A stretch of 64,000 bases of DNA from JADJVL01 sp046331545 (GCA_046331545.1 JAXLQR010000002.1:992001-1056000), one strand, 5' to 3'. Positions 10,119 to 19,307 are shown, counted from the first letter of the stretch. Notes: generated by a model from the letters alone, not told the origin. Translations and numbers: made by a program.

Positions 10119-11204
10119 TCACTTCGCCTTCACCGTGACCTTGGCGCCGGGCTTGAGCTTCTCCGGCGGCGCGACGATGAGGCGCGTGTCGGCGGCCAGG
10201 CCGCTCACCTCCAGCCCGATGGGGTTCTCCGCCAGCACCGCCACGGGCTTGAGCACCGCCGCGTCGCCCTCCACGGCCCAGACGTGGCTGCGGCCGTCCT
10301 TCTTGACGATCTGTTCGCGGCCCACGATCACCGCGTCCTGGGCGTAGGGCTCGCCGAGGAAGGTCACCTTCGCGCCCATGTCCGGCACCAGGGCGGGATC
10401 CAGGGCGTCGAAGGCGACGCGCACGAGGATCACCGCCTTCTGGCGGTTGGAGCTGGGATAGATCTCCCGCACCTTGCCCTTCAGGACCTTCGGTTCGAGG
10501 GCGTCCACGCGGATCTCCGCTGGCATGCCCTTGCGCAGCTTGGCGATGGAGGCCTCGTTGACCTCGACTTCGACCTCGAGGGTGTTGAAGTCCGCCAGCA
10601 CCGCCACGGCGTTGATGGCGTTGGCGCCGCCGGCGCTGCCCGGGGCCACGGTCTCGCCGACCTCCGACAGCTTCTGGGTCACCACGCCGGTGAAGGGGGC
10701 GCGGAGCACCATGCTCTCCAGGAGCGCGTCCTGGTACTTGAGCTGGGCCGCCTGCTGCTTCTGCAGGTTGACGAGGCGGTCCAGGCTGGCCTGGTCGGCG
10801 ATGCCCTCCTTCACGAGCTTCTGGGTGCGCACCAGGTCCAGCTCCGTCTGGGCGAGCTGGGTGGCCACGGCGTTGCGGGAGGCCACCAGGTCCGGCGCCT
10901 CCAGGCGGGCGATCACCTGGCCCTGCTGCACGCGGCTGCCCTCCTGGACGCCCAGCCACTCCAGGCGCCCGAGCACCTTGCTGGAGAGGGTCGCCCGGGT
11001 GCGGGCCACGATGTAGCCCGAGGCGGTGACCACTGGGTTGCGCTCCCCGGCCTTGAACACGGTGGGCTTCCCCGTGGAGACCGCCACCGGCGCCCGGCCC
11101 TGGGCCATCACGGCGCCCACGGCCAGCGCGGCCACGAGCCCCAGCACCACCCAGCCCCACGGGAACCGCTTCTTGATCACTGCGCGCGTCGTGCCGTTCG
11201 CCAC
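10119..11204 (-). CDS. Periplasmic adaptor (membrane fusion) protein of the ABC exporter
   Basis: The 361-residue protein has one N-terminal membrane anchor (about residues 15-35), a split lipoyl domain (ASGYIVARTRATLSSKV and LRAPFTGVVTQK), an alpha-helical hairpin (about 95-150) and beta-barrel domains, as in MacA/HlyD adaptors. The start is a GTG with a weak upstream site. As first gene of adaptor-ATPase-permease-permease it should link the inner-membrane exporter to a TolC-like channel encoded elsewhere. No outer-membrane factor gene lies nearby. Confidence 0.9.
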   Translation of the reverse strand: MANGTTRAVIKKRFPWGWVVLGLVAALAVGAVMAQGRAPVAVSTGKPTVFKAGERNPVVTASGYIVARTRATLSSKVLGRLEWLGVQEGSRVQQGQVIARLEAPDLVASRNAVATQLAQTELDLVRTQKLVKEGIADQASLDRLVNLQKQQAAQLKYQDALLESMVLRAPFTGVVTQKLSEVGETVAPGSAGGANAINAVAVLADFNTLEVEVEVNEASIAKLRKGMPAEIRVDALEPKVLKGKVREIYPSSNRQKAVILVRVAFDALDPALVPDMGAKVTFLGEPYAQDAVIVGREQIVKKDGRSHVWAVEGDAAVLKPVAVLAENPIGLEVSGLAADTRLIVAPPEKLKPGAKVTVKAK

Positions 11205-11269
11205 GGAGCCCCCATTGTCAATCCAGCCAGACTACGGAAGGACCTGCCGGGATTCAACCGGCGGCCTCC

Positions 11270-12298
11270 TCAGCCACGCCTGCGGAAGAGGTAGTGGCTG
11301 ACGAACCATTCCTCCCCGCCGCGCCAGCCCCAGAGCTCGGCGCAGGCCATGAAGAAGATCCGCCAGCGGGCGAAGCGCAGGGCCGCCTGGTCCGTCCCAT
11401 AGGTGCGCCGGAACAGCTCCAGGAGCTCTCCGCGATGGGCGTCCTGGTTGCGCAGCCAGGCCTCCGCCGTGGCCTGGTAGTGGGTGCCGGACACCCGCCA
11501 GTGGTCCTCCAGGCGCAGGTGCTCCTGGAAGCGGAGGAGCAGGTGGTCCGCGGGCATGATGCCCCCGGTGAAGAACTCCCGGGCCATCCAGTCGCTCTCG
11601 TCCTTCGCCTCGAAGAGGTAGGTGAGGTCCCGGTGGGTGAAGATGTGCACGAAGAGGCGGCCCTCCTCGCCGAGCCACGAGGCGATGCGGCGCAGCAGCT
11701 CGCGGTGGTTGCGCATGTGCTCGAACATCTCGACGCTCACCACCCGGTCGTAGCCCCGATCCGGCGGCTCGAAGGTGTTCATGTCCGCGGTGAGGATGCT
11801 GAGGTTCCGCAGGCCCCGGGCCTTCGCCCGGGCCTCGATGAAGGCCCGCTGGTCCCGGGAATTCGAGACGCCCGTGATCCGGGCGTCGGGGTAGCGTTCC
11901 GCCATCCAGAGGGACAGGGAGCCCCAGCCGCAACCGAGCTCGAGGATGCGCTGGCCGTCGGCGAGGCCCGCCCGTTCGCAGGTGAGGGCGAGCATGCGTT
12001 CCTCTGCGATCCCCAGGGTGTCGCCGGGCTCGAAGCAGGCGCAGGAGTACTTCAGGCGCGGACCGAGCACCCGCTCGAAGAAGGCCGGCGGCACTTCGTA
12101 GTGCTGGTCGTTGGCCTCCCGGGTGTGCAGGGCCACGGGAGCCTCGCGCATCTGGTCGAGGAGCTTCCGGAAACGGGCCTGCACCGCCTCGAGGCCGCCT
12201 CTCGCCTCATCGGCGAGGCGCTGGCGCAGGAGGCTGCGGATCTTCACGCGGATGAGGGCGTCGGGCACGAGACCGCGGGCGAGGAGGGCGTCGATCAC
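11270..12298 (-). CDS. CFA-synthase-like SAM methyltransferase (last gene of lipid operon)
   Basis: The 342-residue protein starts at a GTG overlapping the previous stop (GTGA). Motif I reads LELGCGWGSLSLWMAE, followed by ITGVSNSRDQ and a VSVEMFEHM segment. These are hallmarks of the cyclopropane-fatty-acid synthase branch of class I methyltransferases, which act on double bonds of membrane acyl chains. The N-terminal phospholipid-binding part is shorter than in canonical CFA synthase and includes HYEVPPAFFERVLGPRLKYSCACF. It is the second such enzyme in the operon, and the two share only the family motifs, so they may act on different substrates or steps. No DNA-binding or rRNA-type features were seen. 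Confidence 0.88.
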   Translation of the reverse strand: MIDALLARGLVPDALIRVKIRSLLRQRLADEARGGLEAVQARFRKLLDQMREAPVALHTREANDQHYEVPPAFFERVLGPRLKYSCACFEPGDTLGIAEERMLALTCERAGLADGQRILELGCGWGSLSLWMAERYPDARITGVSNSRDQRAFIEARAKARGLRNLSILTADMNTFEPPDRGYDRVVSVEMFEHMRNHRELLRRIASWLGEEGRLFVHIFTHRDLTYLFEAKDESDWMAREFFTGGIMPADHLLLRFQEHLRLEDHWRVSGTHYQATAEAWLRNQDAHRGELLELFRRTYGTDQAALRFARWRIFFMACAELWGWRGGEEWFVSHYLFRRRG

Positions 12299-13083
12299 GG
12301 GACCTTCGGGAACCAGGGGAGGAAGGCGGAGGTCTCCCGCTGGTAGCGGGCGTAGTCCTCGGGGCGGGAGCGCAGGCTCTGGGCCTCCGTGTAGGGGATG
12401 CCGGTCACGCGAAGGAGGAAATAGAGCATCAGCGCCGGGCAGGCCCAGGCGGTCCAGCCCCAGGGGCTGGGCGTGGCCACCAGGGCGAAGGCGATCCAGA
12501 CGAGCCACTCGAAGAAGTAGTTGGGGTGGCGGGAGTAGCGCCACAGTCCCGCCCGGCAGGTGAGGCCCCGGTTCGCGGGATCGGCCTTGAAGCGCTGGAG
12601 CTGGGCGTCCGCCAGGCCTTCGCCGACCACTGACACCGCCCCGATCGCCAGCCCCAGCCAGGCCAGCGGAGCGAGCCCGGGCGTGGGATCGAGGCAGGCC
12701 ACCAGGAAGGGCCAGGACAGGAGGATGTCCAGCAGGGCCTGGACCTGGAAGAAGGCGAAGAACTTCGCGCGGACCGCGCCGCCCCAGGCCTTCCGGATCT
12801 CCTGGTAGCGGCCGTCCTCGTGGGGATCCCGGGCCACCCGGAGCCAGAGGTGGAGGCCCAGGCGCAGGCCCCAGAGGCCGCCCATGGCCCCCGCCAGGAG
12901 GCGCCGCGCGGGATCGCCGGAGGCGGCGAGGGCGTAGAACACCGCGAGCCCGCCGAGGCCCAGGGCCCAGCCCACGTCCACCCACGACGCGTTGTCCTTC
13001 CGCAGGTGCCAGAGCCAGAAGGCGAGCTGGAGGAGCCCCACGCCGAGGGCGCCCCAGAGCAGGAGGCGGAGGGCCTCGCTCAT
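12295..13083 (-). CDS. DUF1295 membrane protein (steroid 5-alpha-reductase-like fold)
   Basis: This 262-residue protein has about six or seven hydrophobic helices. It carries the DUF1295 signature GLWRYSRHPNYFFEW and an ending of the YQRETSAFLPWFPK type. The family belongs to the membrane reductase/methyltransferase superfamily that includes steroid 5-alpha-reductases and isoprenylcysteine methyltransferases; the RHPNY region binds cofactor in characterised relatives. It starts at ATG overlapping the upstream stop (ATGA) and overlaps the downstream methyltransferase. Placed between two CFA-like enzymes, it may reduce a modified acyl chain, which is an inference from fold and context only. Confidence 0.85.
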   Translation of the reverse strand: MSEALRLLLWGALGVGLLQLAFWLWHLRKDNASWVDVGWALGLGGLAVFYALAASGDPARRLLAGAMGGLWGLRLGLHLWLRVARDPHEDGRYQEIRKAWGGAVRAKFFAFFQVQALLDILLSWPFLVACLDPTPGLAPLAWLGLAIGAVSVVGEGLADAQLQRFKADPANRGLTCRAGLWRYSRHPNYFFEWLVWIAFALVATPSPWGWTAWACPALMLYFLLRVTGIPYTEAQSLRSRPEDYARYQRETSAFLPWFPKVP

Positions 13084-13430
13084 GGACGGGCGTCCTTCAG
13101 GGCCCTGCGCTGGAAGAGGGCGTCGGGGCCGGCCCCCGCCGGCAGCTGGAAGAGAAGGATCAGGACGTAGGCCGCCATGGCCAGGTTGCCCAGGGCGAGG
13201 ATGGCGAGGAGCCAGAGGATCCGCGGCAGCCAGGTGCGCTCCCGCCAGGCCAGCCAGAGCCAGAAGGCGAGGAAGGCGAAGTAGGCGTCGAAGAGGGTGG
13301 CCAGGCCCCAGGGGTCCCGGATCAGCCGGCCGCCCGCCACGAAGAGGTTCTCCTGCAGCCCCGCCCAGGTGGTCACGGCCAGCATGGCCAGGAGGACCAG
13401 GAGGAACCAGGCCTTCAGCGCGCGGATCAC
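13080..13430 (-). CDS. Small DUF1475-like membrane protein
   Basis: The 116-residue protein has three predicted membrane helices (about residues 5-25, 45-62 and 70-95), with GLQENLFVAGG and DPWGLATLFDAYFAFLAFWLW between the first two, as in DUF1475 proteins. The GTG start overlaps the upstream methyltransferase stop (GTGA), and its own stop overlaps the DUF1295 start. No catalytic residues are known. Members often sit beside CFA-like methyltransferase genes, so a membrane partner role in the same pathway is likely. Confidence 0.75.
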   Translation of the reverse strand: MIRALKAWFLLVLLAMLAVTTWAGLQENLFVAGGRLIRDPWGLATLFDAYFAFLAFWLWLAWRERTWLPRILWLLAILALGNLAMAAYVLILLFQLPAGAGPDALFQRRALKDARP

Positions 13431-14620
13431 AGGGCCAATCCAGTTTCGTTGACCAGCCGCCCCGCGCCGGGCTTCACCAGCAGAAGCTGGGCGTCGCCGA
13501 TGTGGCGCTCCTGGAAGGCGCCCTCGCAGTAGGCCAGGTAGTAGTCCCACATGCGGAGGAAGGCCTCGTCGAAGCCCAGAGCCCGCACGTCGTCCAGGCG
13601 GTGGAGGAAGGCGTGGCGCCATTCCCGCAGGGTGCGGGCGTAGTGGAGGCCGATGTCCTCCAGGTGGTGGAGCTGCAGGCTGCCGGTCCGCACGAGACTC
13701 TCCAGGATCTCCCCCACGGAGGCCAGCTCGGCCCCCGGGAAGATGTGCTTCTGGATCCAGTCCGTGCCGCGGATGTAGTCCGGGAAGCGGCGCTCGTTCA
13801 TGGTGATGGCCTGCATCAGGAAGGCTCCGCCCGGGACCAGCAGCCGGTCCACCACGCCGAAGAAGGCGTCGTAGTAGCGCAGCCCCACCGCCTCGAACAT
13901 CTCGATGCTGACGGCCTTCGTGTAGGTGCCCTCCAGCCGGCGGTAGTCCAGGAGGCGCAGGTCGACGAGGCCCTCGAGCCCCTGTTCGCGGAAGAGGGCC
14001 GCGGCATGGTCGTGCTGCTCCTTCGAGATGGTGGTCGTCGTGATCCGGCAGCCCCGGGTCTTCGCCGCGTGGGCCGCGAAACCGCCCCAGCCGGTGCCGA
14101 TCTCGAGCAGATGGTCCCCGGGCCCGAGGCGCAGCTTGTCGCAGATCATCTCGAACTTGTTCACCTGGGCCTGGTGCAGGCTCTCGGAGGGATGGCGCCA
14201 GAAGGCGCAGCTGTAGGCCAGGCTCGCGTCCAGCCAGAGCCGGTAGAAGGCGTTGCCGAGGTCGTAGTGGTGGGCGATGTTGGCCCGCGACCCGGCCTCG
14301 TCGTTGCGGCGGCCCCGATGCCGCAGCCGGTTGGCGAGCCGGCCGAGGACGGAGAGGATCCCCCCCGCCCGGTCGAAGGCCGCCATGTTGCGCACCGCCA
14401 GGCGCACCACCGCCACGGGATCGGGGCTGGTCCACCAGCCGGCCATGTAGGCCTCGCCCAGGCCGACTTCGCCCTGGAAGGCGCCCGCCGCCCAGGCGCG
14501 AGGATCGCGGACTTCGGCCTCGGCCTTCAACGATGAGGAGGGATCGCCGAAGGCCAGCGGGCCTTCGGGAGTCCGGAGCACCAGATGCCCTTCCTGGACG
14601 CCCCGGAGGGCCGCCACCAT
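13427..14620 (-). CDS. Cyclopropane-fatty-acyl-phospholipid synthase family methyltransferase
   Basis: From the ATG the product has 397 residues. It shows the N-terminal lipid-binding domain (GPLAFG, then AWAAGAFQGEVGLGEAYM), the HYDLGNAFYRLWLD and YSCAFW segments, motif I LEIGTGWGGFAAHAA, and the VSIEMFEAVG and HIFPG motifs characteristic of CFA synthase. CFA synthases add a SAM-derived methylene to cis double bonds in phospholipid acyl chains; relatives make methyl-branched products. An in-frame CTG at 14668-14666 overlaps the upstream stop as CTGA and has AAGG seven bases before it. It would add 16 residues that related proteins seem to have, so the true start may be there. Confidence 0.9.
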   Translation of the reverse strand: MVAALRGVQEGHLVLRTPEGPLAFGDPSSSLKAEAEVRDPRAWAAGAFQGEVGLGEAYMAGWWTSPDPVAVVRLAVRNMAAFDRAGGILSVLGRLANRLRHRGRRNDEAGSRANIAHHYDLGNAFYRLWLDASLAYSCAFWRHPSESLHQAQVNKFEMICDKLRLGPGDHLLEIGTGWGGFAAHAAKTRGCRITTTTISKEQHDHAAALFREQGLEGLVDLRLLDYRRLEGTYTKAVSIEMFEAVGLRYYDAFFGVVDRLLVPGGAFLMQAITMNERRFPDYIRGTDWIQKHIFPGAELASVGEILESLVRTGSLQLHHLEDIGLHYARTLREWRHAFLHRLDDVRALGFDEAFLRMWDYYLAYCEGAFQERHIGDAQLLLVKPGAGRLVNETGLAL

Positions 14621-14664
14621 GAGACGCCGCGCGAAGCCGCCCGTGCGCGGGGACCGGGGAAGGC

Positions 14665-15453
14665 TCAGCCCCTGGCCTTCCCCGGCTTCCGGGGATGGGT
14701 GTAGACCGGCACGCGCTTGATCCATAGCCGGAGGGCCTCCCAGTGGATGGCGGCGATGACCTGGAGGGTCATGAGGGGATATCGGAGGAGAAGGTCCCGG
14801 AGATGGGCGGCATCCCAGGGGCGGCGCTGGAGGTCGAGGTCCGCGTCGAAAAATAAGTCTAGATTGTTTTCTAGACTTTTTTCGAACTCCGAAATGTGGA
14901 CACGGAGGGTCTCCCCCGGCTCGGTGAAGGCCCAGCGGTAGCGGCAGTCCATGGGCATGAAGGGACTGACGTGGAAGGCCTTGTCCACCTCGAAGCTGCG
15001 ACCTTTCGGGGTCTCCACGCCCCGGGCGGGGTCCATCCAATAGGCGTGGCGCTCCCGCCAGGGTGTGTTCGACACGTCGGCGCAGATGCGGGCGAGCCGC
15101 CCCTCCCGGTCGTAGGCGTAGTAGTAGCTCACCGGGTTGAAGCAGTGGCCGAGGTAGCGCAGGTGGGTCAGGAGGAAGACCGGCCCCTCCGGGAGTTCCA
15201 CGCCCTGGGCCTCGGCGCTCCGCCGCAGCCGCTCCCGCAGCGGGAGGGTGGGATCCCCGAGGTGGTCGCGGTCGTCGAAGGAGGCCCAGGCGAAGGCGTT
15301 GTGGGCCGTGAGGTCCGACCTCCCCATGAGTTCGGGAATCCGGTCGATGTCCAGGAAGGCCATGAAGAGGGGGTACTCGAAGGCGTGGGCCCTGGGCTTC
15401 AGCCGGCGGTGGCGCACGCGGCCGACGTAGAGGGCCGGCACCGGCAGGCTCAC
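14665..15453 (-). CDS. DUF1365 family protein
   Basis: The 262-residue protein begins at a GTG overlapping the FAD oxidoreductase stop (GTGA). DUF1365 signatures are present: LYVGRVRHRRLKPRAHAFEYPLF near the start (Y-V-G to L-F), RYLGHCFNPVSYYY in the middle and KAFHVSPFMPMDCRYRW later. The family is nearly always encoded between an FAD amine-oxidase-like gene and a CFA-like gene, for example in singlet-oxygen/ChrR regulons of Proteobacteria. Its biochemical function is not established. A short stretch near 14841-14890 is noticeably AT-rich for this genome and codes for FEKSLENNLDLFF. Confidence 0.9.
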   Translation of the reverse strand: MSLPVPALYVGRVRHRRLKPRAHAFEYPLFMAFLDIDRIPELMGRSDLTAHNAFAWASFDDRDHLGDPTLPLRERLRRSAEAQGVELPEGPVFLLTHLRYLGHCFNPVSYYYAYDREGRLARICADVSNTPWRERHAYWMDPARGVETPKGRSFEVDKAFHVSPFMPMDCRYRWAFTEPGETLRVHISEFEKSLENNLDLFFDADLDLQRRPWDAAHLRDLLLRYPLMTLQVIAAIHWEALRLWIKRVPVYTHPRKPGKARG

Positions 15454-16676
15454 CAGTCCACCCCCAGGGCCCGGGCGACCCGGACGCCCGACCAGACGCC
15501 GTCCTCGTGGAAGCCGTGGCGCCAGTAGGCGCCGGCGAAATGGACTCCGCGCCGGCCGCTCACCTCGGCCCAGCGCGCCTGGGCCCGCACCGCGGCGAGG
15601 TCGTAGCGGGTGTGCGCGTAGGCCATGCGGCGGAGGACGCGGTCGGGGGCCACGGCGTCGGTCTCGTTGAGGCTCACGAAGAGGTCCCGGGAGGTGCCCA
15701 GGGGCTGGAGCCGGTTCATGTGGTAGGTGACCCGCAGCCGGCCGGGGCCGGCCTCCCGCACGTTCCACGAAGCCCAGCCCCGGCGCGCGGCGGGCAGCAG
15801 GGACGGATCCGCGTGGAGGAGCGTCTCGTTGCGGTGGCTGCCGAAGGCGCCCAGGACTTCGCGCTCCAGGGGATCGGCGTCGGCGAGGAGGGGCAGGACC
15901 TGGTCTCCGTGGCAGGCGAAGACCGCGTGGTCGAAGGGCTCGGGCCCGGCACCCTCGGTCCGCACTTCCACGCCGAGCGCGGTCCGGCGGACCTTCAGCC
16001 CGGCCACCCCGGTGCGGACGCGATCCCGGAAGGGCCGGACCAGGGGCTCGAGATAGCGAGACGTCCCGCCCGGGATGGTGCGCCAGGGATGCTGGGTGGC
16101 GAGGCCGAGGAAGCCGTGGTTCTCGAAGAAGCGCAGCAGCGTCGCGGCGGGGAACGCGGCCATCTCCTCCGGCGTGGTGGACCACACCGCTCCCGCCATG
16201 GGAAGCAGGTACCAGCGCCGGAAGTCCTCGGTGAACCCTTCGCGGTCCAGCAGCCCGCCCAGGGGTTCCTCGAGCATTCCCGTCTCCAGGAGCCGGCGGC
16301 CGAGGGCGTTGAACCGCACCACCTCGCGCCAGAAGGCCCAGTAGCGCGGCGAGGCGAGGTTGCGCCGCCGGGCCAGCACGCCGTTCAGCCCGCGGCTGCA
16401 CCAGGCCTGGTCCGGGCCGTGGTAGGCGAAGCTCATGTCGCTGGGGCCGGTGGCCACGCCGAGCGCCTCCATCAGCCGGATGAAGAGGGGGTAGGTCGCC
16501 CGGTTGTGCACGATGAACCCGCTGTCCACCGCGGTGCCGTCCTCCAGGTGATGGGTGTGGGTGTGGCCGCCGAGGCGGTCCTCCCGTTCGAGGACATGGA
16601 CCTCGTGGTCCCGGCTCAGGAGCCAGGCCGTCGTCAGGCCGGAGACCCCGGCGCCGATCACCGCGATGCGGGCCAT
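15450..16676 (-). CDS. FAD-dependent amine-oxidase-like oxidoreductase
   Basis: The 408-residue flavoprotein opens with a Rossmann dinucleotide motif (IAVIGAGVSGLTTAWLL), an acidic ribose-binding residue in VLEREDRLGGHT and the amine-oxidase GGHT/GG region. A C-terminal FAD motif is in GVHFAGAYWRHGFHEDGV. Homologues next to DUF1365 and CFA-like genes dehydrogenate or reduce acyl chains; the Rhodobacter UfaD/UfaM furan fatty acid system and plant cyclopropane synthases with an N-terminal flavin domain are known parallels. The gene starts four bases after the desaturase stop. Which reaction it performs here cannot be told from sequence. Confidence 0.88.
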   Translation of the reverse strand: MARIAVIGAGVSGLTTAWLLSRDHEVHVLEREDRLGGHTHTHHLEDGTAVDSGFIVHNRATYPLFIRLMEALGVATGPSDMSFAYHGPDQAWCSRGLNGVLARRRNLASPRYWAFWREVVRFNALGRRLLETGMLEEPLGGLLDREGFTEDFRRWYLLPMAGAVWSTTPEEMAAFPAATLLRFFENHGFLGLATQHPWRTIPGGTSRYLEPLVRPFRDRVRTGVAGLKVRRTALGVEVRTEGAGPEPFDHAVFACHGDQVLPLLADADPLEREVLGAFGSHRNETLLHADPSLLPAARRGWASWNVREAGPGRLRVTYHMNRLQPLGTSRDLFVSLNETDAVAPDRVLRRMAYAHTRYDLAAVRAQARWAEVSGRRGVHFAGAYWRHGFHEDGVWSGVRVARALGVDW

Positions 16677-16680
16677 GGGG

Positions 16681-17778
<1,098 letters not shown>

Positions 17779-17880
17779 GGGCCGCCCGGGATGGCCTTCC
17801 AGCCTACCGGAAGCAGGCGACGGATCCAGGCGCGGGAAATTTGGACCATCCTGCGAGGTCGGTCACCGATGCGCGGCGGG

Positions 17881-17894
17881 GTGATGGCTGTCAC
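17881..17894. promoter_or_regulatory. CRP/FNR-like palindrome upstream of cytochrome gene 1
   Basis: GTGA-TGGCTG-TCAC is a half-site pair with six-base spacing, as bound by CRP/FNR family regulators. It ends 57 bp before the ATG of the first small cytochrome, exactly the same distance as its twin before the second cytochrome gene. It also lies about 100 bp upstream of the divergent desaturase operon, so it could influence both directions. Confidence 0.6.
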
Positions 17895-17950
17895 TGACGA
17901 AAAACCGGGCCCTCCGGATGCTGGTCACGGATCCTTCTAAGGAGAACCCC

Positions 17951-18217
17951 ATGACCCGATCCAGGTCCCTCTCCCTCCTCGCAGGCGCCCTCCTGCTCCT
18001 CGTCGCCGCGCCGGCCCAGGCCAAGGTGCCCTGGGTGAAGAAGGCCCAGGGGATGGGCTTCAAGGAGGTCACCAACTGCCAGTCCTGCCACGAGAACGAG
18101 AAGCCCAAGAAGGGTGAGGGCTACAACGAGCGCGGCAAGTTCCTCATGGACATGAAGGCCAAGAACAAGGCCGCGGAAGTCGATCTGGCCTGGCTGAAGG
18201 ACTACAAGGGCAAGTGA
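17951..18217 (+). CDS. Small periplasmic monoheme cytochrome c (copy 1)
   Basis: An AAGGAG site precedes the ATG. The 88-residue precursor has a signal peptide with AQA cleavage after about residue 24, leaving a 64-residue mature protein. One heme-binding CQSCH motif lies at 43-47, followed by a lysine-rich C-terminal part with several Met candidates (KFLMDMKAK) for the sixth ligand. It is probably a soluble periplasmic electron carrier matured by the Ccm/Ccs machinery. It is not assigned to a named cytochrome family. The next gene encodes a paralogue with 54 of 64 mature residues identical. Confidence 0.85.
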   Translation: MTRSRSLSLLAGALLLLVAAPAQAKVPWVKKAQGMGFKEVTNCQSCHENEKPKKGEGYNERGKFLMDMKAKNKAAEVDLAWLKDYKGK

Positions 18218-18261
18218 GCCCATTCCCGGACCGCCCCGGGGCGGCCCGGCCCCGAACCTGG

Positions 18262-18305
18262 AACCCCCCGCCACCGCCGGTCCCCGGCGGGGCTGGGGGG
18301 TTTCA
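18262..18305 (+). terminator. Hairpin terminator after cytochrome gene 1
   Basis: AACCCCCC (18262-18269) pairs with GGGGGGTT (18295-18302), enclosing a second small GCCGG/CCGGC hairpin and followed by TTT. It lies 45 bp after the first cytochrome stop and before the regulatory site of the second, so the two genes appear to be separate transcription units. Confidence 0.65.
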
Positions 18306-18313
18306 GACTTACG

Positions 18314-18327
18314 GTGATGGAAATCAC
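18314..18327. promoter_or_regulatory. CRP/FNR-like palindrome upstream of cytochrome gene 2
   Basis: GTGA-TGGAAA-TCAC repeats the half-sites and spacing of the site at 17881-17894, and again ends 57 bp before the ATG. The flanking bases (G before, TG after) are also shared. The match in sequence and position suggests that regulation was retained after gene duplication. Confidence 0.6.
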
Positions 18328-18383
18328 TGCCCAATTCCCCCGGTTCGGAGCACTCTAGGGGCGGACCTTTTCAAGGAGACTCC

Positions 18384-18653
18384 ATGCGTCGCTCCCACCT
18401 CCTCCTCTCCCTCGCGACCGGCCTCGCCCTCGCCCTGGCCGGCGCCCCCGCCCAGGCCAAGCTGCCGTGGGTCAAGAAGGCCCAGGGCATGGGCTTCAAG
18501 GAGATCCAGAACTGCGCCTCCTGCCACAGCTCCGAGAAGCCCAAGAAGGGCGAGCCCATGGCCGAGCGCGGCAAGTTCCTCGTGGACATGAAGGCCAAGA
18601 ACAAGGCCGCCGAAGTCGACCTCGCCTGGCTGAAGGACTACAAGGGCAAGTGA
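18384..18653 (+). CDS. Small periplasmic monoheme cytochrome c (copy 2)
   Basis: The 89-residue precursor has an AQA-type signal cleavage site after about residue 25 and a heme motif CASCH at 44-48. The mature 64 residues differ from copy 1 at only 10 positions, mainly right after the heme motif, and the last 20 residues are identical. The signal peptides have diverged far more. The start has an AAGGAG site at the same spacing as copy 1. It is probably a recent tandem duplicate serving the same or a closely related redox partner. Confidence 0.85.
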   Translation: MRRSHLLLSLATGLALALAGAPAQAKLPWVKKAQGMGFKEIQNCASCHSSEKPKKGEPMAERGKFLVDMKAKNKAAEVDLAWLKDYKGK

Positions 18654-18682
18654 TCCGCCTCCCCTCCTTGGGTGGATTGCAC

Positions 18683-18716
18683 GGAAGGGCCGGGATTTCC
18701 CGGCCCTTCCGCTTTT
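18683..18716 (+). terminator. Strong intrinsic terminator after cytochrome gene 2
   Basis: A perfect 13-bp stem (18683-18695 with 18698-18710, two-base loop) is followed by GCTTTT. It closes the cytochrome pair and separates it from the DUF6265 gene. Confidence 0.9.
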
Positions 18717-18771
18717 CGGTGCCGAGGGTCCGGGACCTCTGGCAGCATCGAGACCCCGCCAGGAGTCCCGC

Positions 18772-19248
18772 ATGAGCCCTTCCGTCCCGATCCTGCTCGC
18801 CGCCACGACCCTCCTGGCCCAGGCGCCCCGGGCCCCGGAGCCCACGCCGTCCCCGGGCGTGGAGGCCCTGGCCTGGATGGCCGGGGCTTGGAGGACGACC
18901 GGCCCCGTCACCTTCGAGGAGCACTGGATGGCCCCGCGGGGAGGCCTGATGGTCGGCATGGGACGGACCGTGGCCAAGGGGCGGGCCGTGGCCTTCGAAT
19001 TCCTCCGCATCGAGACGAAGGAGGGCCGGACCGCCTACCTCGCCAGCCCCGGCGGCAGGCCCGCCACCCGCTTCGAACTGACGCGCGCGACGGCGGATGA
19101 GGCGGTCTTCGAGAACCTCGCCCACGACTTCCCGAAACGGATCATCTATCGCCGGCTCCCGGATGGCGGCCTGTTCGCCCGGGTCGAGGGGGACGGGACC
19201 GAGAAGGAGAAGCCTCTGGAGTTTCGTTACACGCGGCTGGAGCACTGA
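18772..19248 (+). CDS. Secreted DUF6265-like protein
   Basis: The 158-residue precursor starts at an ATG with an AGGAG site. A signal peptide of about 18 residues ends LLAQA. The rest has LAWMAGAWRTTGPVTFEEHWMAPRGG (read from L to G in two motifs, AGAW and EEHWM), then a beta-rich domain with VFENLAHDFPKRIIY. This pattern matches the DUF6265 family of calycin/lipocalin-like small barrels found widely in Bacteroidetes and Acidobacteriota. No catalytic residues or ligand are known. It stands alone between the cytochrome terminator and the tRNA-Arg region. Confidence 0.75.
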   Translation: MSPSVPILLAATTLLAQAPRAPEPTPSPGVEALAWMAGAWRTTGPVTFEEHWMAPRGGLMVGMGRTVAKGRAVAFEFLRIETKEGRTAYLASPGGRPATRFELTRATADEAVFENLAHDFPKRIIYRRLPDGGLFARVEGDGTEKEKPLEFRYTRLEH

Positions 19249-19283
19249 GGCGCGCAGGGCCGATTCCGGCGCGCGGGGCCAAT

Positions 19284-19307
19284 CGCGGGTTCGAATCCAG
19301 CGCACCA
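19284..19307 (+). pseudogene. Relic of a tRNA 3' end (inverted copy of tRNA-Arg end)
   Basis: This plus-strand piece contains GGTTCGAATCCAG, the T-loop and 3' T-stem of the neighbouring tRNA-Arg, followed by GCACCA. Part of the acceptor strand is deleted, and no upstream D-arm or anticodon arm can be folded. With the real gene on the other strand it forms an inverted duplication of the tRNA 3' end and its downstream flank. Confidence 0.65.
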
